The position numbers and the translations under genes are program-made. A stretch of DNA of 64,000 bases from Bradyrhizobium sp. WSM3983 (GTDB taxonomy: Bacteria; Pseudomonadota; Alphaproteobacteria; Rhizobiales; Xanthobacteraceae), in the NCBI RefSeq assembly GCF_000473045.1, contig NZ_AXAY01000007.1, positions 158,645-222,644 of the forward strand, written 5' to 3'. Shown piece after piece: positions 53,459-61,434 of this stretch. Position 1 is the stretch's first letter. Each line of letters starts with the position of its first letter. A model generated the notes under the pieces. That model was not told the DNA's origin and did not search any database. It saw only the letters and a list, made by a program, of their open reading frames with translations.

Positions 53459-54772
53459 ATGACGACGCAAACACGAGCCGACATGATGAACCCCGACCGC
53501 CGCCAACTGCTCGGCCAGGCCGCGATGGGCGCCGTTGCCGCGAGCATGGCGAGCCTGTTTCCGGCGCGTCCAGTAATGGCCGCTGCAAGCGGAGCGATCC
53601 GTCCGTTCCACGTCAACGTGCCCGAGGAGGATCTGCTCGACCTGCGCCGCCGCCTTGTGGCGACGCGGTGGCCGGATCGCGAGATCGTCACCGATCAATC
53701 GCAGGGCGTGCAGCTCGCGACCGTCCAGCAGCTCGTGCGTTACTGGCAGACCGAGTATGACTGGCGCAAGATGGAGGCGCGGCTGAACGCGCTGCCGCAA
53801 TTCGTCACCGAGATCGACGGTGTCGACATTCACTTCATTCACGTGCGCTCCAGGCACGAGAATGCCTTGCCGATGATCGTTACGCATGGTTGGCCTGGCT
53901 CGATCATCGAGCAGATGAAGATCGTCGGCCCGCTGACTGATCCGACTGCACATGGGGTGAAGGCTGTGGACGCATTCGATCTCGTGATTCCCTCGCTCCC
54001 CGGACACGGCTTCTCCGGCAAGCCGACCGAGCTCGGCTGGGATCCACAGCGTGTGGCGCGCGCCTGGGTCGTGCTGATGAAGCGGCTCGGCTACAATCGC
54101 TACGTCGCCCAGGGCGGCGATTGGGGCAACGCGGTCACGGAGCAGATGGCGCTGCTGGCGCCGCCGGAGCTGCTCGGGATTCACACCAATATGCCCGCGA
54201 CTGTTCCCGACGACATCGCCAAGGCGCTTCAGCCCGGTGGATCGAAGCCGTCCGCCCTCTCGGACGACGAGAAATATGCCTACGATCAGCTCGACGATTT
54301 CTACAAGCATGGCCTCGGCTACGCGATCGAGATGTCGAACCGGCCGCAGACGCTTTATGGCCTTGTGGATTCGCCGGCGGGCCTGGCCTCCTGGATGCTC
54401 GATCACGACGCGCGCAGCGCCGCGATGATTGCGCGGGTCTTCGACGGCAAGACCGAGGGGCTGTCGCGGGATGACGTCATCGACAACATCACGCTTTACT
54501 GGCTCACCAATACGGCGGTGTCTTCGGCGCGTCTGTACTGGGAGAACAAACTGGTGTTCTTCGAGCCCAAGCACGTGAAGATCCCGGTCGCCGTCAGCGT
54601 CTTCCCGGAAGAGATCTACGCCGCGCCGCGCAGCTGGGCCGAGAAGGCCTATCCCAAGCTGATTCACTACAACCGCCTCGACAAGGGCGGCCACTTCGCG
54701 GCCTGGGAGCAGCCCGCGCTGTTTTGCTCGGAAATGCGCACCGCGTTCCGGCCGCTGCGCCAGTCGATCTGA
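53459..54772 (+). CDS. Epoxide hydrolase with twin-arginine-type signal
   Basis: A 437-residue alpha/beta-hydrolase with the epoxide hydrolase N-terminal domain (IRPFHVNVPEEDLLDLRRRL; WRKMEARLN). Catalytic parts: oxyanion motif HGWPGS (143-148), nucleophile Asp221 in GGDWGNAV, and the His in KGGHFAAWEQP near the end. The N-terminus DRRQLLGQAAMGAVAASMASL resembles a Tat signal ending near PVMAA, so the enzyme is probably exported. It hydrolyses epoxides to diols by family; the natural substrate is not known. It opens the run with crotonase 2, OsmC and MsrA. Confidence 0.92.
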   Translation: MTTQTRADMMNPDRRQLLGQAAMGAVAASMASLFPARPVMAAASGAIRPFHVNVPEEDLLDLRRRLVATRWPDREIVTDQSQGVQLATVQQLVRYWQTEYDWRKMEARLNALPQFVTEIDGVDIHFIHVRSRHENALPMIVTHGWPGSIIEQMKIVGPLTDPTAHGVKAVDAFDLVIPSLPGHGFSGKPTELGWDPQRVARAWVVLMKRLGYNRYVAQGGDWGNAVTEQMALLAPPELLGIHTNMPATVPDDIAKALQPGGSKPSALSDDEKYAYDQLDDFYKHGLGYAIEMSNRPQTLYGLVDSPAGLASWMLDHDARSAAMIARVFDGKTEGLSRDDVIDNITLYWLTNTAVSSARLYWENKLVFFEPKHVKIPVAVSVFPEEIYAAPRSWAEKAYPKLIHYNRLDKGGHFAAWEQPALFCSEMRTAFRPLRQSI

Positions 54773-54825
54773 GTTGAGCGGGACGCGCGTCCCCTTCCTT
54801 CAAAAACATATCAGGAGTGAAAACC

Positions 54826-55674
54826 ATGAATCGTCCCGAACGTAATTTCACAGGAAATGAGATCCGGTTGGAGCGACGCCTGCCGACATACTGGCGGGTC
54901 ACCTTCGACATGCCGCCCGTGAACATCTTTGGTCCGAAACACCTGCCGTTGCTCAACGACATCATCACGACGATCGAAACCGATCCGCAGGTGAAGGTCG
55001 TGGTATTCGACAGCGCCGTCGAGGGTTTCTTCATCACGCACTACGATTTTCTTGCGCCGCTGGAGGACTCTCTCAATGTCCCGCCGGGGCCGACCGGGCT
55101 GCAGGCGCTGCCCGACATGCTGGTCCGCCTGAGCCGGGCACCGGTGGTGTCGATTGCCTCGATCCGGGGCCGCGCGACCGGCGTCGGCAGTGAGCTCGCG
55201 CTCGCAAGCGACATTCGCTTTGCCAGCCGCGAGAAGGCGATCCTGTCGCAATGGGAAGTCGGCGCCGGTCTGGTGCCCGGCGGCGGACCGATGGCGCGGC
55301 TGCCGCGCCTGATGGGCCGCGGCCGTGCGCTCGAGGTGCTGCTCGGCGCCGATGACATTCGCGGCGATCTCGCCGAGCGTTACGGCTATGTGAACCGGTC
55401 CCTGCCGGATGCCGAGCTCGACGGTTTCGTCGAGGCGCTCGCCATGCGTATCGCCACCTTCGACAAGGACGCGATCGCCGAGACCAAGCGTCTCGTCGAT
55501 GTCGCGAGCCTGCCGCCGGATGAGGAGATCAAGCCGGAGTGGGGCGCTTTCATAGCCGCCCTCGGTCGTCCTGCGAGCCAGACCAGGATCAAGGCGCTGA
55601 TGGCGCGTGGTTTCCACCGCGCGGGCGATGTCGAGAACCGGCTGGGCTTCCACGTCGGACAGATCGGCATCTGA
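54826..55674 (+). CDS. Enoyl-CoA hydratase/isomerase family protein (paralogue 2)
   Basis: A 282-residue crotonase-fold protein, paralogous to 45793-46632: both share VVFDSAVEGFF, IRGRATGxGSE, REKAxLSQWEVGxGLV and MARLPxLMGR. The oxyanion-hole and acid/base regions are intact. ATG 54826 has GGAG 8 bases upstream, better than GTG 54817. It follows the epoxide hydrolase by 53 bases. A coupled role in degrading the same compound is inferred from the context on both sides of the cluster. Confidence 0.92.
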   Translation: MNRPERNFTGNEIRLERRLPTYWRVTFDMPPVNIFGPKHLPLLNDIITTIETDPQVKVVVFDSAVEGFFITHYDFLAPLEDSLNVPPGPTGLQALPDMLVRLSRAPVVSIASIRGRATGVGSELALASDIRFASREKAILSQWEVGAGLVPGGGPMARLPRLMGRGRALEVLLGADDIRGDLAERYGYVNRSLPDAELDGFVEALAMRIATFDKDAIAETKRLVDVASLPPDEEIKPEWGAFIAALGRPASQTRIKALMARGFHRAGDVENRLGFHVGQIGI

Positions 55675-55789
55675 TGGAACCGCTGCGGCGCTCGACCGGT
55701 TGGAAGGCGACACGGCGGCAGCGCCGGGATAACCTTCCGCCGGTGCGGAGCGCCGCCAAACGACCACAAACAAAACAAGGAGAAAAGAG

Positions 55790-56212
55790 ATGATCCGCAA
55801 GGCAAAAGCAGTGTGGCAGGGCACCGGCCGCGATGGCACCGGTCATCTATCGAGCGAATCCAGCGTGCTCGCCGAGACGCCCTATTCGTTCAAGACGCGC
55901 TTCGAGAACGAGAAGGGCACCAATCCCGAGGAATTGATCGCAGCGGCACACGCCGGCTGCTTCACGATGGCGCTGGCTTTCGGTCTTCAGCTCGCGGGCT
56001 TCACGCCGACCGAGCTTTCAACGGAAGCTGCAGTTACGCTCGATCCAGAAGGCAAGGGATTCAAGATCAGCAAGTCGGCGTTGACCTTGCGCGCCAAGGT
56101 GCCGAACCTCGACGACGCCGGCTTTGCCCGTATCGCCGGTGAGGCCGAGAAGAATTGTCCGGTGTCGAAAGTGCTCAACGCCGAGATCACGCTCGACGCC
56201 AAGCTCACCTAG
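55790..56212 (+). CDS. OsmC-type peroxiredoxin
   Basis: Thiol-dependent hydroperoxide reductase of 140 residues. The peroxidatic Cys57 ([12 protein letters not shown]) and resolving Cys123 ([10 protein letters not shown]) are both present at family spacing. The start has AAGGAGA upstream. Reduces organic hydroperoxides in the cytoplasm. It follows the crotonase by 115 bases and precedes msrA, in line with an oxidative-stress role for the unit. Confidence 0.94.
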   Translation: MIRKAKAVWQGTGRDGTGHLSSESSVLAETPYSFKTRFENEKGTNPEELIAAAHAGCFTMALAFGLQLAGFTPTELSTEAAVTLDPEGKGFKISKSALTLRAKVPNLDDAGFARIAGEAEKNCPVSKVLNAEITLDAKLT

Positions 56213-56372
56213 CCGAACCAAAGGCAGTCGCCCATGCCCTGCCAACATCGGCCAGATGAGGACAGGTTTTGGGCGATTTTGCCTGAGGTGTCACGACGAT
56301 CGTGATGATCCTCGCTTGCACGCAGTCACGCAGTAAGGTGAGATCATCCGAATTGACCAGATGGAGCATCAA

Positions 56373-56888
56373 ATGACGACAGAGCGCGCGGTTTTGGCTG
56401 GAGGGTGTTTCTGGGGCATGCAGGATCTCATCCGCAAGCAGTCCGGCGTGATCTCAACGCGCGTCGGCTATACCGGCGGTCGGGTGAAGAACGCCACTTA
56501 TCGCAATCATGAAGGCCATGCCGAAGCGATCGAGATCATGTTCGATCCCGCGAAGACCAGCTTCCGGGCCATGCTGGAGTTCTTCTTCCAGATCCACGAT
56601 CCCACGACGCTCAACCGTCAGGGCAACGATCTGGGCACGAGCTACCGCTCGGCGATTTTCTACACGTCGGACGAGCAGAGGCACGTCGCTGAAGACACCA
56701 TTGCCGATGTCGAAGCATCGGGGCTGTGGCCCGGCAAGGTGGTGACGGAAGTCGCCCCCGCCGGCGAATTCTGGGAGGCCGAGCCCGAGCATCAGGATTA
56801 TCTCGAACGTTATCCTGACGGTTACACCTGTCATTTCATCCGGCCCGATTGGAAGTTGCCGCGGCGCGCGGTTGCTGCGGGGAGCTAA
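56373..56888 (+). CDS. msrA: Peptide-methionine (S)-S-oxide reductase MsrA
   Basis: Repairs oxidised methionine. The 171 residues have the catalytic Cys12 in [34 protein letters not shown] and [11 protein letters not shown], all characteristic. GGAG 8 bases before ATG 56373 favours it over ATG 56361. The 160 bases before it contain a palindrome (56292-56306) that might be an operator, so it may have its own promoter. Confidence 0.96.
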   Translation: MTTERAVLAGGCFWGMQDLIRKQSGVISTRVGYTGGRVKNATYRNHEGHAEAIEIMFDPAKTSFRAMLEFFFQIHDPTTLNRQGNDLGTSYRSAIFYTSDEQRHVAEDTIADVEASGLWPGKVVTEVAPAGEFWEAEPEHQDYLERYPDGYTCHFIRPDWKLPRRAVAAGS

Positions 56889-56916
56889 GGTGAGACGCCC
56901 GGCGCGGCTCCGTCTG

Positions 56917-57540
56917 TCATCCGCAAATCACATCTACTGCCTTCCGCGCAAGCTCCCTCAGTTCGGCGCGGGAGGTGCCGGCGCGGGCTCGGATCGCGAT
57001 GGTGTGCATCGTGGCTGCCGCCAGGATGGCTAGCGTCGCGGGGTCGGCATCGCGCTTCAGCTCGCCCTTGTCCTGTGCGAGACGGAATCGTGCCTCGAAA
57101 TCGGCGTCAATCGCACGAAGTCCTGTCGCAACGCTTTTTCGGATCGCCGCATCTTCTGCGGTTTCGGTAACGGCAGTTCCGACTACAAAGCAGCCACGCG
57201 CGTGTCCCTTACCCGAAAAATAGACGGACAGGGCCGCGTCGTAGGCGAGCATCAGCGCTTCGTCCAAGGGGTGGTCCCCCGTGAGTGCCTCGCGCGTGGC
57301 GGCGAGGCTGATGTCCCAATAACGGGCGAGCGCCTCGAGGTAGAGCGCGTGCTTGTTGCCAAAGACCGCATAGAGGCTCGGCGGGCTCATGCCGGTGGCC
57401 GCCGCCACCTTGTCCAGGGAAGTTCCGGAGTAGCCGGTCTTCCAAAAGCTCTCGGTTGCTCGCTTGAGGGCCGTTTGAACGTCATAGGCCGGCGGTCGCC
57501 CACGGCGTACGGGGCTCGTTTCGCTGCTTTTGCGCGCCAT
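56917..57540 (-). CDS. TetR/AcrR-family transcriptional regulator
   Basis: A 207-residue repressor. N-terminal helix-turn-helix at about 25-62 (LKRATESFWKTGYSGTSLDKVAAATGMSPPSLYAVFGNKHALY), then a ligand-binding helical domain of the TetR_C class with ARGCFVVGTAVTE. It is divergent from the HlyD/DHA2 efflux pair and most likely represses it. Two similar operator-like sequences lie in the gap. Confidence 0.93.
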   Translation of the reverse strand: MARKSSETSPVRRGRPPAYDVQTALKRATESFWKTGYSGTSLDKVAAATGMSPPSLYAVFGNKHALYLEALARYWDISLAATREALTGDHPLDEALMLAYDAALSVYFSGKGHARGCFVVGTAVTETAEDAAIRKSVATGLRAIDADFEARFRLAQDKGELKRDADPATLAILAAATMHTIAIRARAGTSRAELRELARKAVDVICG

Positions 57541-57568
57541 TTCGTCAAGATCCGGGTTATCGTGCCTG

Positions 57569-57648
57569 GTTACAGATATTTGTATGGATCGTTATAAAAA
57601 TCAAGAGGCCGAGGCTTGATTGCCAGTCCATGGGACAGTATTTGTAAC
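57569..57648. promoter_or_regulatory. Candidate TetR operators between the repressor and efflux genes
   Basis: Near-palindromes ACAGATATTTGTA (57573-57585) and ACAGTATTTGTAA (57636-57648) lie 63 bases apart, one near each start codon. The outer flanks GTTACA (57569) and TGTAAC (57643) are inverted relative to each other. This is the arrangement expected for autorepression plus repression of the divergent efflux operon. Confidence 0.45.
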
Positions 57649-57679
57649 GAACGTTAGTTAATTGAAGACGAGGATTTCG

Positions 57680-58825
57680 ATGCGTTTCAATTTCGCGCCA
57701 ATCGCTGGCTGGTGGGGCGATCGCACGAGCTTCTGCGAGAGCGAAGCTGTTGGCCAGTCATTCCGACCGGAACTCGGGAAGCGGTTGCGCCGGCCCTTGA
57801 TGCTGGCGGTGCCGATCGTTGTGGCCGCGATCGGCGCCTCTGTCTATCTGGCCCAGGAGCAATACGTCTCGACCGACGACGCGTTCGTTCGCGCAGCAAA
57901 GGTGACTATTAACGCCCGCGTTTCGGGTCAGGCGGTTGAAATCGCTGTGCATGATAACGAGCGCGTTCGACAGGGACAGGTCCTGTTCCGAATCGATCCG
58001 GAGCCGTACCAGATTGCCGTCGATCAGGCGGAGGCACGGCTCGGCAGCACGCGGCTCCAGATCGAATCCCTCAAGGCGACCTACCGTCAGCAGCAGGCGG
58101 AGCTGCAATCGGCCGAGGAATCGGCTTCCTTCGACGAACGCGAGTTCGACCGCAAGAAGACGCTGGTGGCCTCCGACTTCACGCCGCGCGCAGTCTACGA
58201 GCGGGTCGAGACGGACATGAAGGTCGCTCGCCATCGCGCAAGGTCGATCGAACAGCAGATCGCCAACACGATCGTCGCGCTCAACGGTGATCCTGATATC
58301 GACGTCGATCGTCATCCGACGGTTCGCGCGGCCAGAGCGCAGCTCGACCGTGCGCGGCTCGACCTCTCCTATGCCACGGTGACGGCGCCCGACGACGGCA
58401 TCGTGACGAAGGTCGACGATCTGCAGATCGGCGGCTTCGTCAATGCCGGGGCGCCCACATTCTCGCTGCTGTCGAGCCGACACGTCTGGGTCGAGGCGAA
58501 TTTTCGGGAAACCGACCTCACTCATATGCATCCCGGTCAAGAGGCGACAATCGACGTCGATGCCTATCCTGATCGCAAGTTCAAGGCGCATATCGACAGC
58601 ATGAGCCCCGGCACCGGATCGGACTTCTCGGTGCTGCCGCCCGAGAATGCGACCGGGAATTGGGTCAAGGTCGTCCAGCGTCTGCCGGTGCGTCTCGAAC
58701 TCGACGATCTCGATACGACCCGGCCGCTGTATTCGGGCATCAGCGTGACGGCGCGGGTCGATACCGGCTATCGCCGCAGCTGGCCGCGCCTGCTTCAATC
58801 CGCGCTCGCGTCGGAGGGCAAATGA
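57680..58825 (+). CDS. HlyD/EmrA-family membrane fusion protein
   Basis: Periplasmic adaptor of a tripartite pump, 381 residues. One N-terminal membrane segment (LMLAVPIVVAAIGASVYLA, about 46-64), biotinyl-lipoyl half motif VSTDDAFVRAAKVTINARVSGQ, a long coiled-coil hairpin (about 110-200), and the second half LSYATVTAPDDGIVTKVDDLQIGGFV. GAGG 6 bases before ATG 57680. ATGA overlap with the transporter gene. Confidence 0.94.
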   Translation: MRFNFAPIAGWWGDRTSFCESEAVGQSFRPELGKRLRRPLMLAVPIVVAAIGASVYLAQEQYVSTDDAFVRAAKVTINARVSGQAVEIAVHDNERVRQGQVLFRIDPEPYQIAVDQAEARLGSTRLQIESLKATYRQQQAELQSAEESASFDEREFDRKKTLVASDFTPRAVYERVETDMKVARHRARSIEQQIANTIVALNGDPDIDVDRHPTVRAARAQLDRARLDLSYATVTAPDDGIVTKVDDLQIGGFVNAGAPTFSLLSSRHVWVEANFRETDLTHMHPGQEATIDVDAYPDRKFKAHIDSMSPGTGSDFSVLPPENATGNWVKVVQRLPVRLELDDLDTTRPLYSGISVTARVDTGYRRSWPRLLQSALASEGK

Positions 58826-60312
58826 GTACGACCGTCCCATCGGCCGCCGCGCGTCATTACGCGATCTCCGCGGCGGCTCTCCTGGCGACCTATATGCAGG
58901 CCGTCAACATCTCGATACCGAACGCTGCGCTGCCGCACATTCAGGCGACGCTCTCCATGGCCAATGATGAGGTCGGCTGGGTCTTTTCGTCCTATATCGC
59001 CGCGAGTGCAGTGACCATGTCGATCACGCAGTGGCTAGCGGGACGTTATGGCCGGAAGCAGGTCTTTCAGGTCGCCGTCGCGATCTTCGTGCTTGGCTTG
59101 GTGCTCAATACGCTGGCGACCACATCCGTCCAGTTTGTGCTGGCCCGGATCCTCCAGGGCGCGGCGAGCGGGCCGCTTGCGTCGCTTTCGCTGCCGATCC
59201 TGCTTGAAGTGACGCCGCCGTCACGACATGCGCGCATGAGCCTGGCGTGGACTGTGTGCTCCCTGCTCGGCATCAGCACCGGCCCTGCCATCGGCGGCTG
59301 GCTCAGTGAATATTACGGCTGGCCGTCGATCTTCTATTTCAGCCTGCCGATGACGGGCTTCATCTTCCTGACGATGGCCCAGTTGCTGGGCGAGAAGCGT
59401 GCGGAGCAGAGCACGTCCTTCGACTTATTCGGGTTGACGACGTTTTCCATCGGCATGATCGGGCTGCAAATGCTGCTTGACCGTGGCGAGCGCCTCGAAT
59501 GGTTCGCCTCGACGGAGATCTGGATCGAAGCGACCGCATCGATCCTCGGTTTCTATCTCTTCATTGTCCACGTCATGACAACAAGGGAGCATTTTCTCCG
59601 CACCTCGCTGTTCAGGGATCGCAATCTCGTGCTCTCTACGGTCATCTCGTTTGCGCTCGGCTTCGTTCTGCTGCCGACCCTGGCGCTGACGTCCCCGATG
59701 CTGGAGGAGTTGCTCAACTACCCCGTCGACACCACTGGCTACATGACCATTCCGCGTGGCGTGGCGCTGGTGGGCGCGCTGGTGCTGACGAGCCTGGTTC
59801 CGGCGCAAGTCGACTGTCGCCCGTTCCTGATGGGCGGGATGGCACTAGTGGTCTATGCCAACTGGTTGATGCTCGGCTATTCACCGGCGATGGATTGGCG
59901 GCCAGTGGTCGAGGCCGGCCTGCTCCAGGGTGTCGGCATTGGCATGTTGTTGCCCGCGCTTGCGCGAGCTGCGTTCGGTACGCTCGATCCGAAGCTCCGC
60001 CCAGAAGGCAGCGCGCTGATCAACCTGTCGCGCCTCTATGGCAGTACCATCGGCATCGCGGTGGTCCAGCTCTTCTTCTACGCCAACACCCAAGCCGTGC
60101 ACATCGCACTCGCAAAGAACCTGACGCCACACCGTGTCGCCGCTTACGTTGGCGGCTCTATTGGCAAGCCAGGCCTCGCCGCGCTTAACGGCATGGTCAC
60201 GCGTCAGGCGGCCACAGTGGCGGTCATCGACCAGTTCGAGATCTTGATGTTCGCGATGCTCGTGGTGATCCCGCTCGTGTTCCTTCTCCGTAAGCCGCGG
60301 CCCGCCGGTTAA
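58822..60312 (+). CDS. DHA2-family MFS drug efflux transporter (EmrB type)
   Basis: A 496-residue permease with about 14 hydrophobic segments. Signatures: NISIPNAALPHIQATL in the first helix, QWLAGRYGRKQVF as motif A, and ISTGPAIGGWLSEYYGW as motif C of drug-proton antiporters. It starts in the overlap with the HlyD gene; the upstream frame is a shadow. With HlyD and an outer-membrane factor encoded elsewhere it should export hydrophobic toxicants. Confidence 0.94.
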   Translation: MSTTVPSAAARHYAISAAALLATYMQAVNISIPNAALPHIQATLSMANDEVGWVFSSYIAASAVTMSITQWLAGRYGRKQVFQVAVAIFVLGLVLNTLATTSVQFVLARILQGAASGPLASLSLPILLEVTPPSRHARMSLAWTVCSLLGISTGPAIGGWLSEYYGWPSIFYFSLPMTGFIFLTMAQLLGEKRAEQSTSFDLFGLTTFSIGMIGLQMLLDRGERLEWFASTEIWIEATASILGFYLFIVHVMTTREHFLRTSLFRDRNLVLSTVISFALGFVLLPTLALTSPMLEELLNYPVDTTGYMTIPRGVALVGALVLTSLVPAQVDCRPFLMGGMALVVYANWLMLGYSPAMDWRPVVEAGLLQGVGIGMLLPALARAAFGTLDPKLRPEGSALINLSRLYGSTIGIAVVQLFFYANTQAVHIALAKNLTPHRVAAYVGGSIGKPGLAALNGMVTRQAATVAVIDQFEILMFAMLVVIPLVFLLRKPRPAG

Positions 60313-60406
60313 CGCCCTGGGCTCGTGAAATGACATTGTATTTTCAAGTTCGATCACTTCGTCCCCTGCTTGTGCGGGAGTCGAGGACCAACAAAGGAGC
60401 ACCAGC

Positions 60407-61345
60407 ATGACGACGTCCGATACGCTTCGTTATACGAAGATTCCCACGCATGAGTCCGGGACGATTCCCGCTGTGGGATTTGGCACGCTCATTCCGGATC
60501 CGCTCGTGACCAGGCAAGCCACCAAGTCTGCATTGGAGGCGGGATTCCGGCATCTCGATTGTGCGGAGCGCTACCGCAATGAAGAGGCCGTCGGCGATGC
60601 TCTGCAAGAGGCGTTCAAGGCGGGGACGCTTCAGCGCCGCGACCTGTTCGTGACGACGAAGCTATGGAACACCAATCATCGGCCGGAGCGCGTGAAGCCT
60701 GCCTTCGACGCCAGTCGGCGGCGGCTGCAGCTCGACGATATCGATTGCTATATCGTCCATACACCGTTTGCCTTCCAGCCGGGCGACGACCAGGACCCGC
60801 GAGACGACCGCGGCCAGGTCATCTATGATTCAGGTGTTGCGTTGGCGGAGACATGGGGTGCGCTGGAGCGCCTGGTCGACGAGGGGCATTGTAAGTCGAT
60901 CGGTTTGTCGGACATTACCCTGGAGAAGCTGCGCGAGATTGTAGCGGTGGCCCGGATCAGGCCGGCCATGGTGCAGGTCGAATCGCATCCGTATCTTCCC
61001 GAATGGGAGCTGCTCGACTTCTGCCGCGACCATGGAATTGTGCTGCAGGCGTTTGCAGCGCTGGGACACGCCATGAAGCCGAACCTCCTTGCCGACCCGG
61101 TCATCACCGCCATCGCGGAGCGTCTCGACAAGACGCCGGCTCAGATTGCGCTGGCATGGGCCGTCCAGCGCGGCACGGCTTTCCTGACAACCTCGACCAA
61201 TCCCCGGCGCATCCACGAGAACATCGATATTTCGACGCTGCCTGAAGACGCCATGCAGGAGATACGGGACCAGATCACAACCAACATCAGGTTCAACTCG
61301 GTGGTCGAGACCGGTGTGCCGGGATTTATTCCTCGGGCCGGATGA
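60407..61345 (+). CDS. Aldo/keto reductase
   Basis: NADPH-dependent carbonyl reductase of 312 residues. The catalytic tetrad is Asp51 and Tyr56 (HLDCAERYRNE), Lys85 (VTTKLWNTN) and His118 (YIVHTPF). The C-terminal cofactor region includes TSTNPRRIHENI. AAGGAG precedes the start. It stands alone between the efflux operon and the third regulator. It probably detoxifies aldehydes or reduces ketones; the substrate is unknown. Confidence 0.93.
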   Translation: MTTSDTLRYTKIPTHESGTIPAVGFGTLIPDPLVTRQATKSALEAGFRHLDCAERYRNEEAVGDALQEAFKAGTLQRRDLFVTTKLWNTNHRPERVKPAFDASRRRLQLDDIDCYIVHTPFAFQPGDDQDPRDDRGQVIYDSGVALAETWGALERLVDEGHCKSIGLSDITLEKLREIVAVARIRPAMVQVESHPYLPEWELLDFCRDHGIVLQAFAALGHAMKPNLLADPVITAIAERLDKTPAQIALAWAVQRGTAFLTTSTNPRRIHENIDISTLPEDAMQEIRDQITTNIRFNSVVETGVPGFIPRAG

Positions 61346-61360
61346 ATCGAGTGGCATAGC

Positions 61361-61386
61361 GCCGCGTTCCACGACCGGAACGCGGC
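61361..61386 (+). terminator. Hairpin after the aldo/keto reductase gene
   Basis: A perfect 10-bp stem (61361-61370 with 61377-61386) and 6-base loop, 15 bases after the stop. No T-run follows. Confidence 0.6.
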
Positions 61387-61434
61387 ATGCCCGCAGCTCG
61401 GTCGTGGCGCCCTGGCGTTGCGTTGTTATTTCGA

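Noticed and set aside
57648..57662. A GTTAG sequence upstream of the HlyD gene as an eighth decameric site
   Set aside because: Only one unit is present. No second copy at 10 bp and no GAGC tail could be found.
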